NCBI GenBank assembly: GCA_937896505.1
Contig: CALBNP010000160.1
Coordinates: forward strand, 1-13,949
Direction of reading: 5' to 3'
From: an uncultured Bacteroidales bacterium
GTDB taxonomy: Bacteria > Bacteroidota > Bacteroidia > Bacteroidales > F082
DNA: 13,949 nucleotides
Made by a program: the position numbers and the translations under genes. The notes under the pieces are model-generated. The model saw only the letters and a list, made by a program, of their open reading frames with translations, ran no database searches and had not been told where the DNA came from. Positions 1-6,307 of this stretch are shown piece by piece; positions within the stretch are counted from its first letter, which is position 1; the number at the start of each line of letters is the position of its first letter.

Positions 1-56
1 CAATATCAGTAAAACTCCCAAAAAACTGTCAACCTAAATCAGGAAAAGTCATCACA

Positions 57-533
57 TTGACTAGAAAAAACAAGACCCCGTATGCCATCGACGGCCAGAT
101 CACCATCGACGGGGAACACATCTGCGACACGGCCGAATGCATAACCGCCGCCCTTCCAGCGGGCACCTACCGTGTGGCACTCATCCGCTGTCACCAACAC
201 GCCCGCAAGATGCCCGTCATCATCCCCATGGGCGAGGCGGCAAACGTCTTGCGTGGAGCCGACGCACACATCACGCCACTGCTTGCCGCACGTCCCAAGT
301 GCGCCAGCTGCAAGAAACTGAAATGCGTCGGCAACAACACTCCCATGCCCCGTTACTGCCCCATGATCAAGCCCGGCAACGGAGTCTGCAACCGACAGGA
401 CGGCAGCATCATCGTTGGCGAACGTTGCGTCAGCGGCTTCCTCCTCCATCCCGTCACGCACTTCAACCGCCTCTACGAAAGGATACGCAAATCGGCCAGC
501 CGAGGCCACGACATCATCTTAACTATCGTCTGA
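57..533 (+). CDS. DUF5675-like phage-type hypothetical protein
   Basis: The protein is about 158 aa and its biochemical role is unknown. It shows the DUF5675 pattern: an N-terminal strand with TRKNKTPYAIDGQITIDGE, then LPAGTYRV at about 34-41, and a C-terminal block with NGVCNRQDGSIIVG and F-N-R-L-Y-E-R-I. Members of this family often sit beside cell-wall amidases in Bacteroidales, as here (amidase 178 bp downstream). The start is uncertain. TTG at 57 is the only usual start codon I find in this frame near the N-terminus, yet the frame is open to the window edge and the residues just before it (I-T-L) also fit the family, so translation may begin earlier. The protein is cysteine-rich (nine), with a cluster C-x2-C-x4-C near residue 83 followed by further cysteines, which could bind metal (inference). 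Family call moderately sure. Confidence 0.7.
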   Translation: MTRKNKTPYAIDGQITIDGEHICDTAECITAALPAGTYRVALIRCHQHARKMPVIIPMGEAANVLRGADAHITPLLAARPKCASCKKLKCVGNNTPMPRYCPMIKPGNGVCNRQDGSIIVGERCVSGFLLHPVTHFNRLYERIRKSASRGHDIILTIV

Positions 534-710
534 CGAAAGATTCCCGCCGTAGGCGGGAATGGAGGCTGGAGGTGTAAGTCAAAAGGCGGCGGCGAGTAAA
601 TTTCTCGCTAAGCGCGATGACGGATCGCCGCCGCTTGCCTGACCAACTCAAAAACTCCATTCCCTCGAGCTTGCGAGAGGGAACCTTTTCACAAAAAAAA
701 TCACCTTATC
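534..710 (+). other. Structured intergenic region with three hairpins
   Basis: No gene is visible in this 177-bp gap. It holds three inverted repeats in tandem: 541-548 with 552-559 (8 bp, loop GTA), 586-595 with 625-634 (10 bp, GC-only apart from one pair), and 660-666 with 677-683 (7 bp, followed by CCTTTTC). None has a good T-tract, so these may be processing, attenuation or stability structures rather than plain terminators. The amidase start at 711 follows an A-rich leader typical of Bacteroidetes, without a clear Shine-Dalgarno. Confidence 0.5.
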
Positions 711-1118
711 ATGAGAACGATCAACGAAATCATCATCCACTGCTCGGCCACCGTTGAGGACAAGGACTTCTCCGTCAAGGACATCGACCGCTGGCACCAA
801 CAAAGAGGCTTCAAGATGGTGGGCTACCACTACGTCATCCGCCTCGACGGCACCATCGAGCAAGGCCGCCCGCTCGAACAGGCAGGCGCACACTGCAAGG
901 GACACAACACCCACTCCATCGGCATCTGCTACATCGGCGGTCTCGACACCGAGGGCAAGCCGAAGGACACCCGCACGAAGGCACAGCGCGACATGCTCTG
1001 GGCATTGGTCAAGTCACTGAAAGTCAAATATCCAAAAGCAACCATCCATGGCCACAACGAATTTGCCAACAAAGCTTGTCCTTGTTTTGATGTGCGTGCT
1101 GAGTTTGGCGGGGTGTAG
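711..1118 (+). CDS. N-acetylmuramoyl-L-alanine amidase, T7 lysozyme type (Amidase_2)
   Basis: This predicted zinc amidase cleaves the bond between N-acetylmuramic acid and L-alanine in peptidoglycan. The Amidase_2 fold covers the whole 135 aa. Compared with T7 lysozyme, the zinc ligands are H10 (IIIHCSAT), H115 (HGHNEF) and C123 (KACPCFDV). The catalytic tyrosine is Y39 and the catalytic lysine K121; H10-Y39 (29) and H115-C123 (8) have the T7 spacings. There is no signal peptide, so export would need a holin-like or other route. The last 23 codons, including H115, K121 and C123, are overlapped out of frame by the start of the lipoprotein gene at 1048. The gene is intact. Such amidases commonly flank Bacteroidales capsule loci, and this one lies tail-to-tail with polysaccharide genes. 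Call is secure; physiological role is not. Confidence 0.93.
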   Translation: MRTINEIIIHCSATVEDKDFSVKDIDRWHQQRGFKMVGYHYVIRLDGTIEQGRPLEQAGAHCKGHNTHSIGICYIGGLDTEGKPKDTRTKAQRDMLWALVKSLKVKYPKATIHGHNEFANKACPCFDVRAEFGGV

Positions 1119-1518
1119 CGCCCTGCGCCACCGTCATCGCGAGACGGTTACGCTCGGCACCTTGCAAACGAAAAAGGAGTCGCACGAGGCGATACGCCTC
1201 AGCGACTCCCTAACCAGAACGCTCTGTTTCAGTGCCGACAGCCTCGACCTGAGACTGTGCGACAGCATCCTCCTGCTCCACGCCACCCATGTGCAGTTCG
1301 GACAAGAGTCGCACTCGGAGCGGCACTACGAGCAGACGAAGCAGACTTGCGACACCCTGGCACGACTGCAGCACCAACAGCAAAGCGATGAGTGCCATGC
1401 CGAAGCGGGTCTCATCGCAACGCCCCCAACGCAGAGGGGGCATCCGCTGCCCTGGATCCTATCAGGGACAGTATCGTCATCACCTTCGGCCTCTGCCTGC
1501 TGCTATGGCGGAGACTGA
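1048..1518 (+). CDS. Spanin-like lipoprotein, probably frameshifted near its 3' end
   Basis: The 156-aa ORF starts inside the amidase gene in another frame (71-nt overlap). Residues 1-22 form a lipoprotein signal peptide: K9, a hydrophobic LVLVLMCVLSLAG core and lipobox L-A-G-C with C23 as the lipidated residue. After that comes a polar stretch with D-S-L/D-S-I repeats and many Q/E/H residues (about 45-115). This resembles Bacteroidales phage-type lipoproteins that end in a membrane anchor. In this frame the tail is low-complexity and has no anchor. In the frame ending at 1529 the sequence reads DSIVITFGLCLLLWRRLRKR, a convincing membrane helix with a basic end. A one-base loss between about 1389 and 1450, perhaps in the C5 (1423-1427) or G5 (1436-1440) run, would explain this. 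Gene order, endolysin then overlapping lipoprotein, recalls Rz/Rz1, but homology is not claimed. Confidence 0.65.
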   Translation: MATTNLPTKLVLVLMCVLSLAGCSALRHRHRETVTLGTLQTKKESHEAIRLSDSLTRTLCFSADSLDLRLCDSILLLHATHVQFGQESHSERHYEQTKQTCDTLARLQHQQQSDECHAEAGLIATPPTQRGHPLPWILSGTVSSSPSASACCYGGD

Positions 1519-1529
1519 GGAAACGATGA
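1449..1529 (+). pseudogene. Out-of-frame C-terminal membrane helix of the lipoprotein gene
   Basis: Codons from 1449 to the TGA at 1527-1529 encode a short acidic linker, a hydrophobic helix (IVITFGLCLLLW) and the basic tail RRLRKR. This is the expected end of the lipoprotein at 1048 if one base has been lost upstream. The frame is closed upstream by a TGA near 1389, and I see no good start of its own, so a separate gene is less likely than a frameshift or a programmed -1 event. Confidence 0.5.
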
Positions 1530-1537
1530 TAAAACGA

Positions 1538-1576
1538 AAAGCCTCCGGCGGGGATTCCCGCTGGAGGCTTTCTTAT
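1538..1576 (+). terminator. Rho-independent terminator, probably bidirectional
   Basis: The perfect stem 1541-1546 (GCCTCC) with 1563-1568 (GGAGGC) encloses GCGGG/CCCGC. It is flanked by AAA and followed by TTTCTTATTG on the plus strand. On the minus strand the stem is followed by TTTTCGTTTT, so it could also stop leftward transcripts leaving the repeat array. It closes the amidase-lipoprotein group. Confidence 0.85.
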
Positions 1577-1626
1577 TGTTGCAGACGGCTGTAACCACGA
1601 TTGGCTTTTTTCGACCGAGAATAATG

Positions 1627-1670
1627 CGAATCTTCGATTTCACCGTCAATTTCGGTCAATTTCTTTTTCT
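1627..1670. repeat. Repeat A0, right-arm half copy at the array's left end
   Basis: It carries CGAATCTTCGATTTCA followed by CGTCAATTTCGGTCAATTTC and the pyrimidine run, matching the right end of unit F2 (8247-8280) including its insert. The left arm and centre are missing. Confidence 0.8.
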
Positions 1671-1683
1671 CACGGGCACATAT

Positions 1684-1779
1684 AATTGACGACTAATTGA
1701 CCTAAATTGTCTTCAAACAAAAAAACAATTGTCTTCTTCTCTTTTCTTAAGACAATTGAACGTCAATTTTGGTCAATTT
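1684..1779. repeat. Repeat unit A1
   Basis: A complete 96-bp unit. Its centre has ACAATTGTCTTC, giving a perfect 10-bp pairing CAATTGTCTT with AAGACAATTG inside the unit. The right end supplies the stop codon of the AlbA_2 gene (TGA on the minus strand at 1773-1775). Confidence 0.9.
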
Positions 1780-3260
1780 TTTTCAGCTCCATGCGAAGCA
1801 TAATATCCACCGGTGCGTTTAGAGCCCACATATTGGATGAAACCGGCTTGGCTTAATAACGACAGGTACCGGTTCAATGATTGAGAGGGAATGTGTGTGG
1901 CTTCAATTATCTGTTTTGATTTACAGCCAGGAAAATCCACAATGGCTTGCAAGACTTTTGCAAGTTTAGTTTTCACTTCAGCACTTACATCTATCGTTTT
2001 ACCCACCTCTGCACCTTCATTTATTCTCTCATTTATTCTCTCATTTATTCTCTCAACAGCAGTTTCTACATCATGGCTAATCTCAATTTTACCCTCAATC
2101 TTCATCATGGAAGAGACTCCTGGAAAGATTACACTGATGAAACCGCTATCAGATTTCCACTGGGGCATTCTGAAGCCATTGTCTTTGCAGTCTCTGATCA
2201 TTCTTTGAATACCAGACCCCATCATTTCCATATAGCCTCTATAATACAGAATCTGAGCAATATCCGGGTTTCGCAATGCTGACATTGTGCCTTTCTTGAG
2301 ACTACTGATAGTAAGCCCAGCCATCAAAGAACCATAATTTGAGACTTCCAATCTGTCAGAAAATAAGCGCACTGTCATCGAACTTGCCGGGGAGCTGTAG
2401 TCACGATGAGCAAAAGCATTGATTAAGCCCTCTCTAAGAGCAAACTGTGGAAATCTGAACCTATCATCCCTTTGGAGTCTTTCAATGACGCTATGTTTTC
2501 CCAATATAAGTTCCATATCCCGATACATGCGTTCGAAATTCCGGAAGATATTTCCCTCATAAATTGTATCGTTGGCAAAGTCATTATTCAATTTTGTATC
2601 TGGTATTGTGACAAATCGCACTTTTGCCTGTGGCAAGAATTTACAGGGATTCTTCGCAAACAGCAAAACTGCTGCAGCCGTAGGCGCATCTCCGAACAAC
2701 AAGTTTCTGTTCATCAGAAACTCCTCAGAATCAGTCATCTTTCCGTTTGTCCTACTATTGTATCCTTGCATTGTAGCCTCGATTTCCAGCATGTCGAGAT
2801 CATCCAACGTGGCCGAGGTGACAACACCACGTTCCCAATCTTCACGTATAACGGAACGTCCCGCAATGAGGCGACTTATTTCTTCATTGGTCGCAAGCTT
2901 GACTGAGCCTTCATGTGTTTTGCTGAAAAAAGCACCTCTGTAAGAATAAGGCTTATCGTTACCTTCCCATACACTAATCATGCAGATATTCTTGCCATGA
3001 TATGGGAATCTGGAAATCTGGATTGGAGCTGTAGGATTGATGTCCTTCATCAACGATTTGTGAAGTTGTTCTGTTTGTTGTGCCGATATCTCATTGACAT
3101 CGCCATTCTGAGAGAGGCCAACAACGACATCTCCTCCATTGTTGTTTAACATGGCAACTACGCAACTGCCAACAGACTCAACATCAAGTCGGCTTTTTAT
3201 CTCAAGACGGTCAGATTCGCCCATCTTAAGAAGATTATCTATAATGAATGAATTATCCAT
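1773..3260 (-). CDS. AlbA_2 / RecG-like putative ATP- and DNA-binding protein
   Basis: The 495-aa protein has the COG2865 layout. An N-terminal AlbA_2 (Schlafen AAA_4) domain covers about 12-135, with LEIKSR (E20, K22) and the turn NNNGGDVVVG at 39-48. A GHKL-like ATPase region covers about 270-380, with REGLINAFAHRDYS and the glycine loop MGSGIQRM. A C-terminal winged helix lies at about 448-487. Such proteins are annotated as transcriptional regulators or RecG-like helicases; true activity varies. Linker residues 402-415 are a tandem R-I-N-E repeat. It is the second gene after the DUF4062 gene, overlapping it by 8 nt, so the two are probably co-translated and functionally linked. Its final residues (E-K-N) and stop codon are inside repeat A1, as if the gene had been joined to the repeat. 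Domain call good, function open. Confidence 0.85.
   Translation of the reverse strand: MDNSFIIDNLLKMGESDRLEIKSRLDVESVGSCVVAMLNNNGGDVVVGLSQNGDVNEISAQQTEQLHKSLMKDINPTAPIQISRFPYHGKNICMISVWEGNDKPYSYRGAFFSKTHEGSVKLATNEEISRLIAGRSVIREDWERGVVTSATLDDLDMLEIEATMQGYNSRTNGKMTDSEEFLMNRNLLFGDAPTAAAVLLFAKNPCKFLPQAKVRFVTIPDTKLNNDFANDTIYEGNIFRNFERMYRDMELILGKHSVIERLQRDDRFRFPQFALREGLINAFAHRDYSSPASSMTVRLFSDRLEVSNYGSLMAGLTISSLKKGTMSALRNPDIAQILYYRGYMEMMGSGIQRMIRDCKDNGFRMPQWKSDSGFISVIFPGVSSMMKIEGKIEISHDVETAVERINERINERINEGAEVGKTIDVSAEVKTKLAKVLQAIVDFPGCKSKQIIEATHIPSQSLNRYLSLLSQAGFIQYVGSKRTGGYYASHGAEKN
2018..2053 (-). repeat. Three in-frame 12-bp tandem repeats (RINE)
   Basis: CATTTATTCTCT occurs three times head to tail, encoding Arg-Ile-Asn-Glu repeats in the linker between the GHKL-like domain and the winged helix. 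The period is a multiple of three, so copy changes alter linker length without breaking the frame. Confidence 0.9.
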
Positions 3261-3819
3261 TTTGCCTATTCTTTACAAGTTCAGTAATAATATTTCTGTC
3301 AGAGAACTGCGTGTCCAAGAACCTCAAGATGTCATCTTCGTCATGAAAACTCTGCAACCAGTTGCCGGTTCTCAATGGGATGTCGATTTCATCCTTATTA
3401 ATCATATTGTAAGTATCGATGGAAAGAGGATCAAAAAACGAGCTTTTCTTTATTTTTGCCGTATTGGGTTCTACATGCTTCATCAGAGATCTTGCAAAAA
3501 CGACCTTTTCATCAGTCACAAACCAATAGGGTTTGTTGAGTTCAACAGCTCTCTTCATTTCTTCCTGAGTGATGTTTTTGTCTCCAATATTTCCCGTACC
3601 CATATTCGTCCTGATGATTCCAAAAAACAAGTCGCATGCATCTACGGCATTGACACTGTTTTCCAGATTCGACAAATCAGGATTGACAAAGATAGTGCCG
3701 AGGCTGGAACACATGGCCTGATAGCCCCAACGTTCAAGGAGATGGGCTATCCTCTTCAGCGACTCTTCGAAGCCATATACCGACGAAGAAATCATTATCT
3801 TTAGTCTATCCTGTTCCAT
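3253..3819 (-). CDS. DUF4062 domain protein
   Basis: The 188-aa protein opens with a strand and helix of DUF4062 type (KIMISSSVYGFEESLKRIAH, residues 7-26). It continues with DACDLFFGIIRTNMG (60-74) and a helix-strand ITQEEMKRAVELNKPYWFV (83-101), a flavodoxin/TIR-like alternation of strands and helices. DUF4062 is often the N-terminal sensor or effector module of large NTPases; here it is free-standing. It heads a two-gene unit with the AlbA_2 protein (ATG of the latter overlaps its stop). The pair is bounded by repeat copies A1 and B1. A role in defence or stress signalling is inference from domain company. Bases 3820-3919 before it show no clear TAnnTTTG box. Confidence 0.75.
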   Translation of the reverse strand: MEQDRLKIMISSSVYGFEESLKRIAHLLERWGYQAMCSSLGTIFVNPDLSNLENSVNAVDACDLFFGIIRTNMGTGNIGDKNITQEEMKRAVELNKPYWFVTDEKVVFARSLMKHVEPNTAKIKKSSFFDPLSIDTYNMINKDEIDIPLRTGNWLQSFHDEDDILRFLDTQFSDRNIITELVKNRQNG

Positions 3820-3919
3820 TTTATTTAAACGATTGTAACAATGACATTAGTTCCCCATTTTCTCTCTGCACCTCAATTTTTCTGCTTGTCCACAAAATCA
3901 AGCGACGCAGTCGCATAAT

Positions 3920-4040
3920 AATTGACGCTTAATTGACCTAAATTGTCGTCAAATAAAAAAAACAATTGTCTTCTTTACTTTTTCCAAGACAATTGAACGT
4001 CAATTGACTACGTCGAATCCGAAGGATTTTCGGTCAATTT
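3920..4040. repeat. Repeat unit B1, extended by a hairpin insert
   Basis: A complete unit of 121 bp. An insert of about 26 bp at roughly 4006-4031 splits the right arm. It begins GACTACGTCGAAT and contains the small hairpin GAATCC-GAA-GGATT. The preceding spacer (3902-3919) has the mini-stem GCGAC-GCA-GTCGC. Confidence 0.88.
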
Positions 4041-4066
4041 CTTTTTCCAGCGGCATGGCCGCAAAT

Positions 4067-4125
4067 AATTGACGACTAATTGACCTAAATTGTCTTCAAA
4101 TAAAAAAACCATGCTTGTCTTCTTT
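4067..4125. repeat. Repeat C, left half of a split unit
   Basis: Left arm and centre only; after ATGCTTGTCTTCTTT (4111-4125) the sequence leaves the repeat and enters cargo. The matching right half is D0 (5995-6052). The spacer before it has the mini-stem GCGGC-ATG-GCCGC. Confidence 0.88.
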
Positions 4126-4219
4126 GTTTCTCCCAAATCTCCACCAGCCTCTTCCATACCACCGGCATGGCATACCTTTCATTCACTCGCTTTGGCACCA
4201 ATTGATATGTTGGCATCAT
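4085..4219 (-). CDS. Possible 44-aa basic small protein ending inside the repeat
   Basis: ATG at 4217-4219 lies 3 nt after the stop of the 132-aa ORF upstream. The frame runs MMPTYQLVPKRVNERYAMPV and then a Trp- and Arg-rich helix (W22, W29, W36; K/R at 23, 24, 31, 33, 34) to a TAG at 4085-4087. The last ten or so residues come from the repeat. Composition and tight spacing look gene-like, but 44 aa is short and I know no family, so this could be chance or a fusion remnant. Confidence 0.3.
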   Translation of the reverse strand: MMPTYQLVPKRVNERYAMPVVWKRLVEIWEKQRRQAWFFYLKTI

Positions 4220-4222
4220 GTT

Positions 4223-4621
4223 TCACCAAACATAAGGTTCCGGATACCGATTTTCAGTAAACAAGAATCCATTGCCCATGTCAGAAAACATAGGTTTCCC
4301 CAATACCTTATCAGCTTTCACACCAAACGACCTCATTGTTTCCACTATGCGTTTATCGAAAGTGTTGGTCACAGCATCTGGCTTCTCACGATAGGCAAAC
4401 ACAGCCACTTTGTCTGTCTTCAAATCTATGGTTGCTCTGGCGTATGGATTTTGCAATCCGCGCAGGCTTTGGGATCTGCAAACGGGATTTGCCCCTTCAA
4501 AGTCTTGCAGTTCACGCTTACCTGTTTTGTTGATTGGTAATGCTTGCCGAAACAGGTTTCCAACAATTCCTTCATCACACCAAACGTTCAAATTCGTCAG
4601 CAATCTCTTCCATTGCGGCAT
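4223..4621 (-). CDS. Hypothetical protein, partner of AAA ATPase
   Basis: I do not recognise this 132-aa ORF. It is soluble, with no signal or membrane segment. The central part (about 55-80, YARATIDLKTDKVAVFAYRE) looks like alternating beta strands, and the end is aromatic (NRYPEPYVW). The first ATG (4621) overlaps the ATPase gene by 47 nt. An in-frame TTG two codons before V13 would shorten the overlap, so the start is uncertain. Tight coupling to the ATPase gene and shared cargo borders suggest the two proteins act together, as in ATPase-plus-effector pairs; which activity it has cannot be read from sequence. Confidence 0.6.
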   Translation of the reverse strand: MPQWKRLLTNLNVWCDEGIVGNLFRQALPINKTGKRELQDFEGANPVCRSQSLRGLQNPYARATIDLKTDKVAVFAYREKPDAVTNTFDKRIVETMRSFGVKADKVLGKPMFSDMGNGFLFTENRYPEPYVW

Positions 4622-5762
4622 TCAGCACCGATGTATCGACTGCCCATTGGGTTCCGCTTTCATCGTGCATCATCATATCGGTCAAACCGCCATCAGAGAC
4701 GAGAAAGACATTCAGGTTCTCATGATTGAGATAGGAGTCGGAAACAGAAGAACGTCGCAACAAGACATTCAGGAAATTGATAATATAGGGACTATGTGTC
4801 GGAACCGTCAGCCTATGCTGTTTGCCATGGTTGATGATTGACACAAGATAGTCCATCAGCTTATATTGTTCCCGAGGGTAAAGGTTCTGTTCGGGTTCCT
4901 CAATGACGAACTGGGTATGGGTATAAACCTTTCCTTGCAAGAAGCCAGAGAGTCTTCGCTTGAGATCAGCAATATTGTTGGCTGGTGACGGCTCAATGGC
5001 GAGACTATGCAAGAGTTTGTTCAGCACATCCTGTTCCTCTACGGAAAAAGGGCGCTCTTTTTTGTACAATTCCTTGGTCATATAGTCGGCCACGACCAGC
5101 AGCGGAACCACTGACTGCAGCCCGCTCGATGCGTTCCTAAGCCGTATGGTCACGCCATTCTCCATTTGGACAAAGTCTTCGTCATTGTCGGAATAGTATT
5201 TCATTCCCAGGTCGATTAGTTCCATTGCATTCTCTTTCCTGAACGAGCGTTTTGCTTCGAACCAATCCACGACAAAACTCTGCAAGTTGTCTCTTGCTTC
5301 GTCATATTTCTGCAAGTTCGGCACTACCGAAACGAAATTTCTCTCAGCCGGGATATATAGTACCTTGGGATTCGAAAGTCTCTCGGTCCTAAAAAACAAG
5401 ACCTCTTCCTCCACTAAATGCGATGCTTCATAATGGTCGTGTTCAAATTCCAATGGAACAGCCTCTTCGTCAGGCCAATTATAGGCAAAAGCGATATTGT
5501 CTCCTTGATAGAACAGTTTCGAATCGTCCGACAGATACCCTTCCATGCGGTGATAACTCACCATCTTGTCAATGACACTATTGGCAAAGAGGTAAGAGCC
5601 TTCAAGTTCATGTTTGTTTTTTTCCAACCACGAGCAAAAACTAATTATCTTCGCGACAGTACTCTTGCCACTACTTTGAGGGCCAATGAAGACATTCACC
5701 TTCTTCAGCCTTATGTCGGCATCCTTAATAGGACCTACGTTATGGATAATCAATCTCGGCAT
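4575..5762 (-). CDS. AAA family ATPase (ABC/SMC-like, OLD-type)
   Basis: This 395-aa ABC-type ATPase of the AAA_15/AAA_21 group has no TOPRIM domain. Walker A is GPQSSGKST (27-35). The ABC signature-like ASSGLQS lies at 211-217, Walker B FVIEEPEQNL at 285-294 with the catalytic glutamate, and the switch histidine is H323 in VPTHSPYIINF. The segment between 50 and 200 is the lid/dimer insertion. Such standalone ATPases are typical sensors in anti-phage gene pairs (PARIS-, Septu- or retron-like), with a small effector next to them; that role is inferred. It is the first gene of a cargo block whose own promoter candidate lies at 5829-5837, inserted into the centre of a repeat unit. Family call is strong. 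Confidence 0.88.
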   Translation of the reverse strand: MPRLIIHNVGPIKDADIRLKKVNVFIGPQSSGKSTVAKIISFCSWLEKNKHELEGSYLFANSVIDKMVSYHRMEGYLSDDSKLFYQGDNIAFAYNWPDEEAVPLEFEHDHYEASHLVEEEVLFFRTERLSNPKVLYIPAERNFVSVVPNLQKYDEARDNLQSFVVDWFEAKRSFRKENAMELIDLGMKYYSDNDEDFVQMENGVTIRLRNASSGLQSVVPLLVVADYMTKELYKKERPFSVEEQDVLNKLLHSLAIEPSPANNIADLKRRLSGFLQGKVYTHTQFVIEEPEQNLYPREQYKLMDYLVSIINHGKQHRLTVPTHSPYIINFLNVLLRRSSVSDSYLNHENLNVFLVSDGGLTDMMMHDESGTQWAVDTSVLNAAMEEIADEFERLV

Positions 5763-5994
5763 ATAATGCTACGTTGTTTTTTATTTTTTAAATTTTTTCA
5801 GATAAAAACGACAGAAGTAAAAACGAGTGCAAAACTAATCATTTTGTCCATATAATGAATATATGAAACGCAAATATCATTTTCCATAAGAACGGCCCAT
5901 CAGTTTTTACAAAATCTTTATCAAAGCATTTTACGACAGTGATTTACTTTGGCAATAATATACTTTTAGGCCCCAAGTTGTTTTTTAGAAACAA
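5763..5994 (-). other. Leader region of the AAA ATPase block
   Basis: These 232 bases are AT-rich and hold no ORF I would support. They contain the promoter candidate at 5829-5837 and end at the split repeat half D0. Confidence 0.6.
5829..5837 (-). promoter_or_regulatory. Candidate Bacteroidetes -7 box for the AAA ATPase block
   Basis: The minus strand reads TAGTTTTGC, matching TAnnTTTGC. It would start transcription about 60 nt before the ATPase ATG. A -33 TTTG at normal spacing is not evident, so this rests on the -7 box alone. Confidence 0.45.
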
Positions 5995-6052
5995 ATGCTT
6001 TGTCTTCCTTTTCTTTTTTCTAAGACAATTAGACGTCAATTTTGGTCAATTT
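5995..6052. repeat. Repeat D0, right half of a split unit
   Basis: It begins ATGCTTTGTCTTCCTT, near-duplicating the last bases of half C (4111-4125), and continues through AAGACAATTAGACGTCAATT to GGTCAATTT. With half C it makes one unit opened at its centre by about 1.87 kb. Confidence 0.88.
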
Positions 6053-6078
6053 CTTTTTTCAGCGGCACAGCCGCAAAT

Positions 6079-6173
6079 AATTGACGTTCAATTGACCTTA
6101 ATTGTCTTCCAATAAAAACACAATCGTCTTCTTTTCTTTCTTAAGACAATTGGTCGTCAATTTTGGTCAATTT
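6079..6173. repeat. Repeat unit D1
   Basis: Complete 95-bp unit, preceded by the spacer with GCGGC-ACA-GCCGC and joined to D2 by TTTCTTTTTCTCACGGACAC. Confidence 0.92.
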
Positions 6174-6194
6174 CTTTTTCTCACGGACACTTAT

Positions 6195-6288
6195 AATTGA
6201 CGTTTAATTGACCTTAATTGTCTTCCAATAAAAACGCAATCGTCTTCTTTCCTCTCTTAAGACAATTAGTCGTCAATTCTGGTCAATT
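6195..6288. repeat. Repeat unit D2
   Basis: Complete 94-bp unit directly beyond the 3' end of the GxxExxY gene. Its right arm has CGTCAATTCTGGTCAATTA. Confidence 0.92.
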
Positions 6289-6307
6289 ATTCGGCATTGC
6301 TGACTCT

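Noticed and set aside
39..509. 156-aa minus-strand ORF at the left end
   Set aside because: Antisense shadow of the DUF5675-like gene in GC-rich sequence; no family features.
1289..1594. 101-aa plus-strand ORF overlapping the lipoprotein gene
   Set aside because: Composition (Arg/Ser-rich) is that of a shifted GC-rich frame and it runs through the terminator stem.
3139..3804. 221-aa plus-strand ORF
   Set aside because: Antisense to the DUF4062 gene and the start of the AlbA_2 gene, both of which have recognisable domains.
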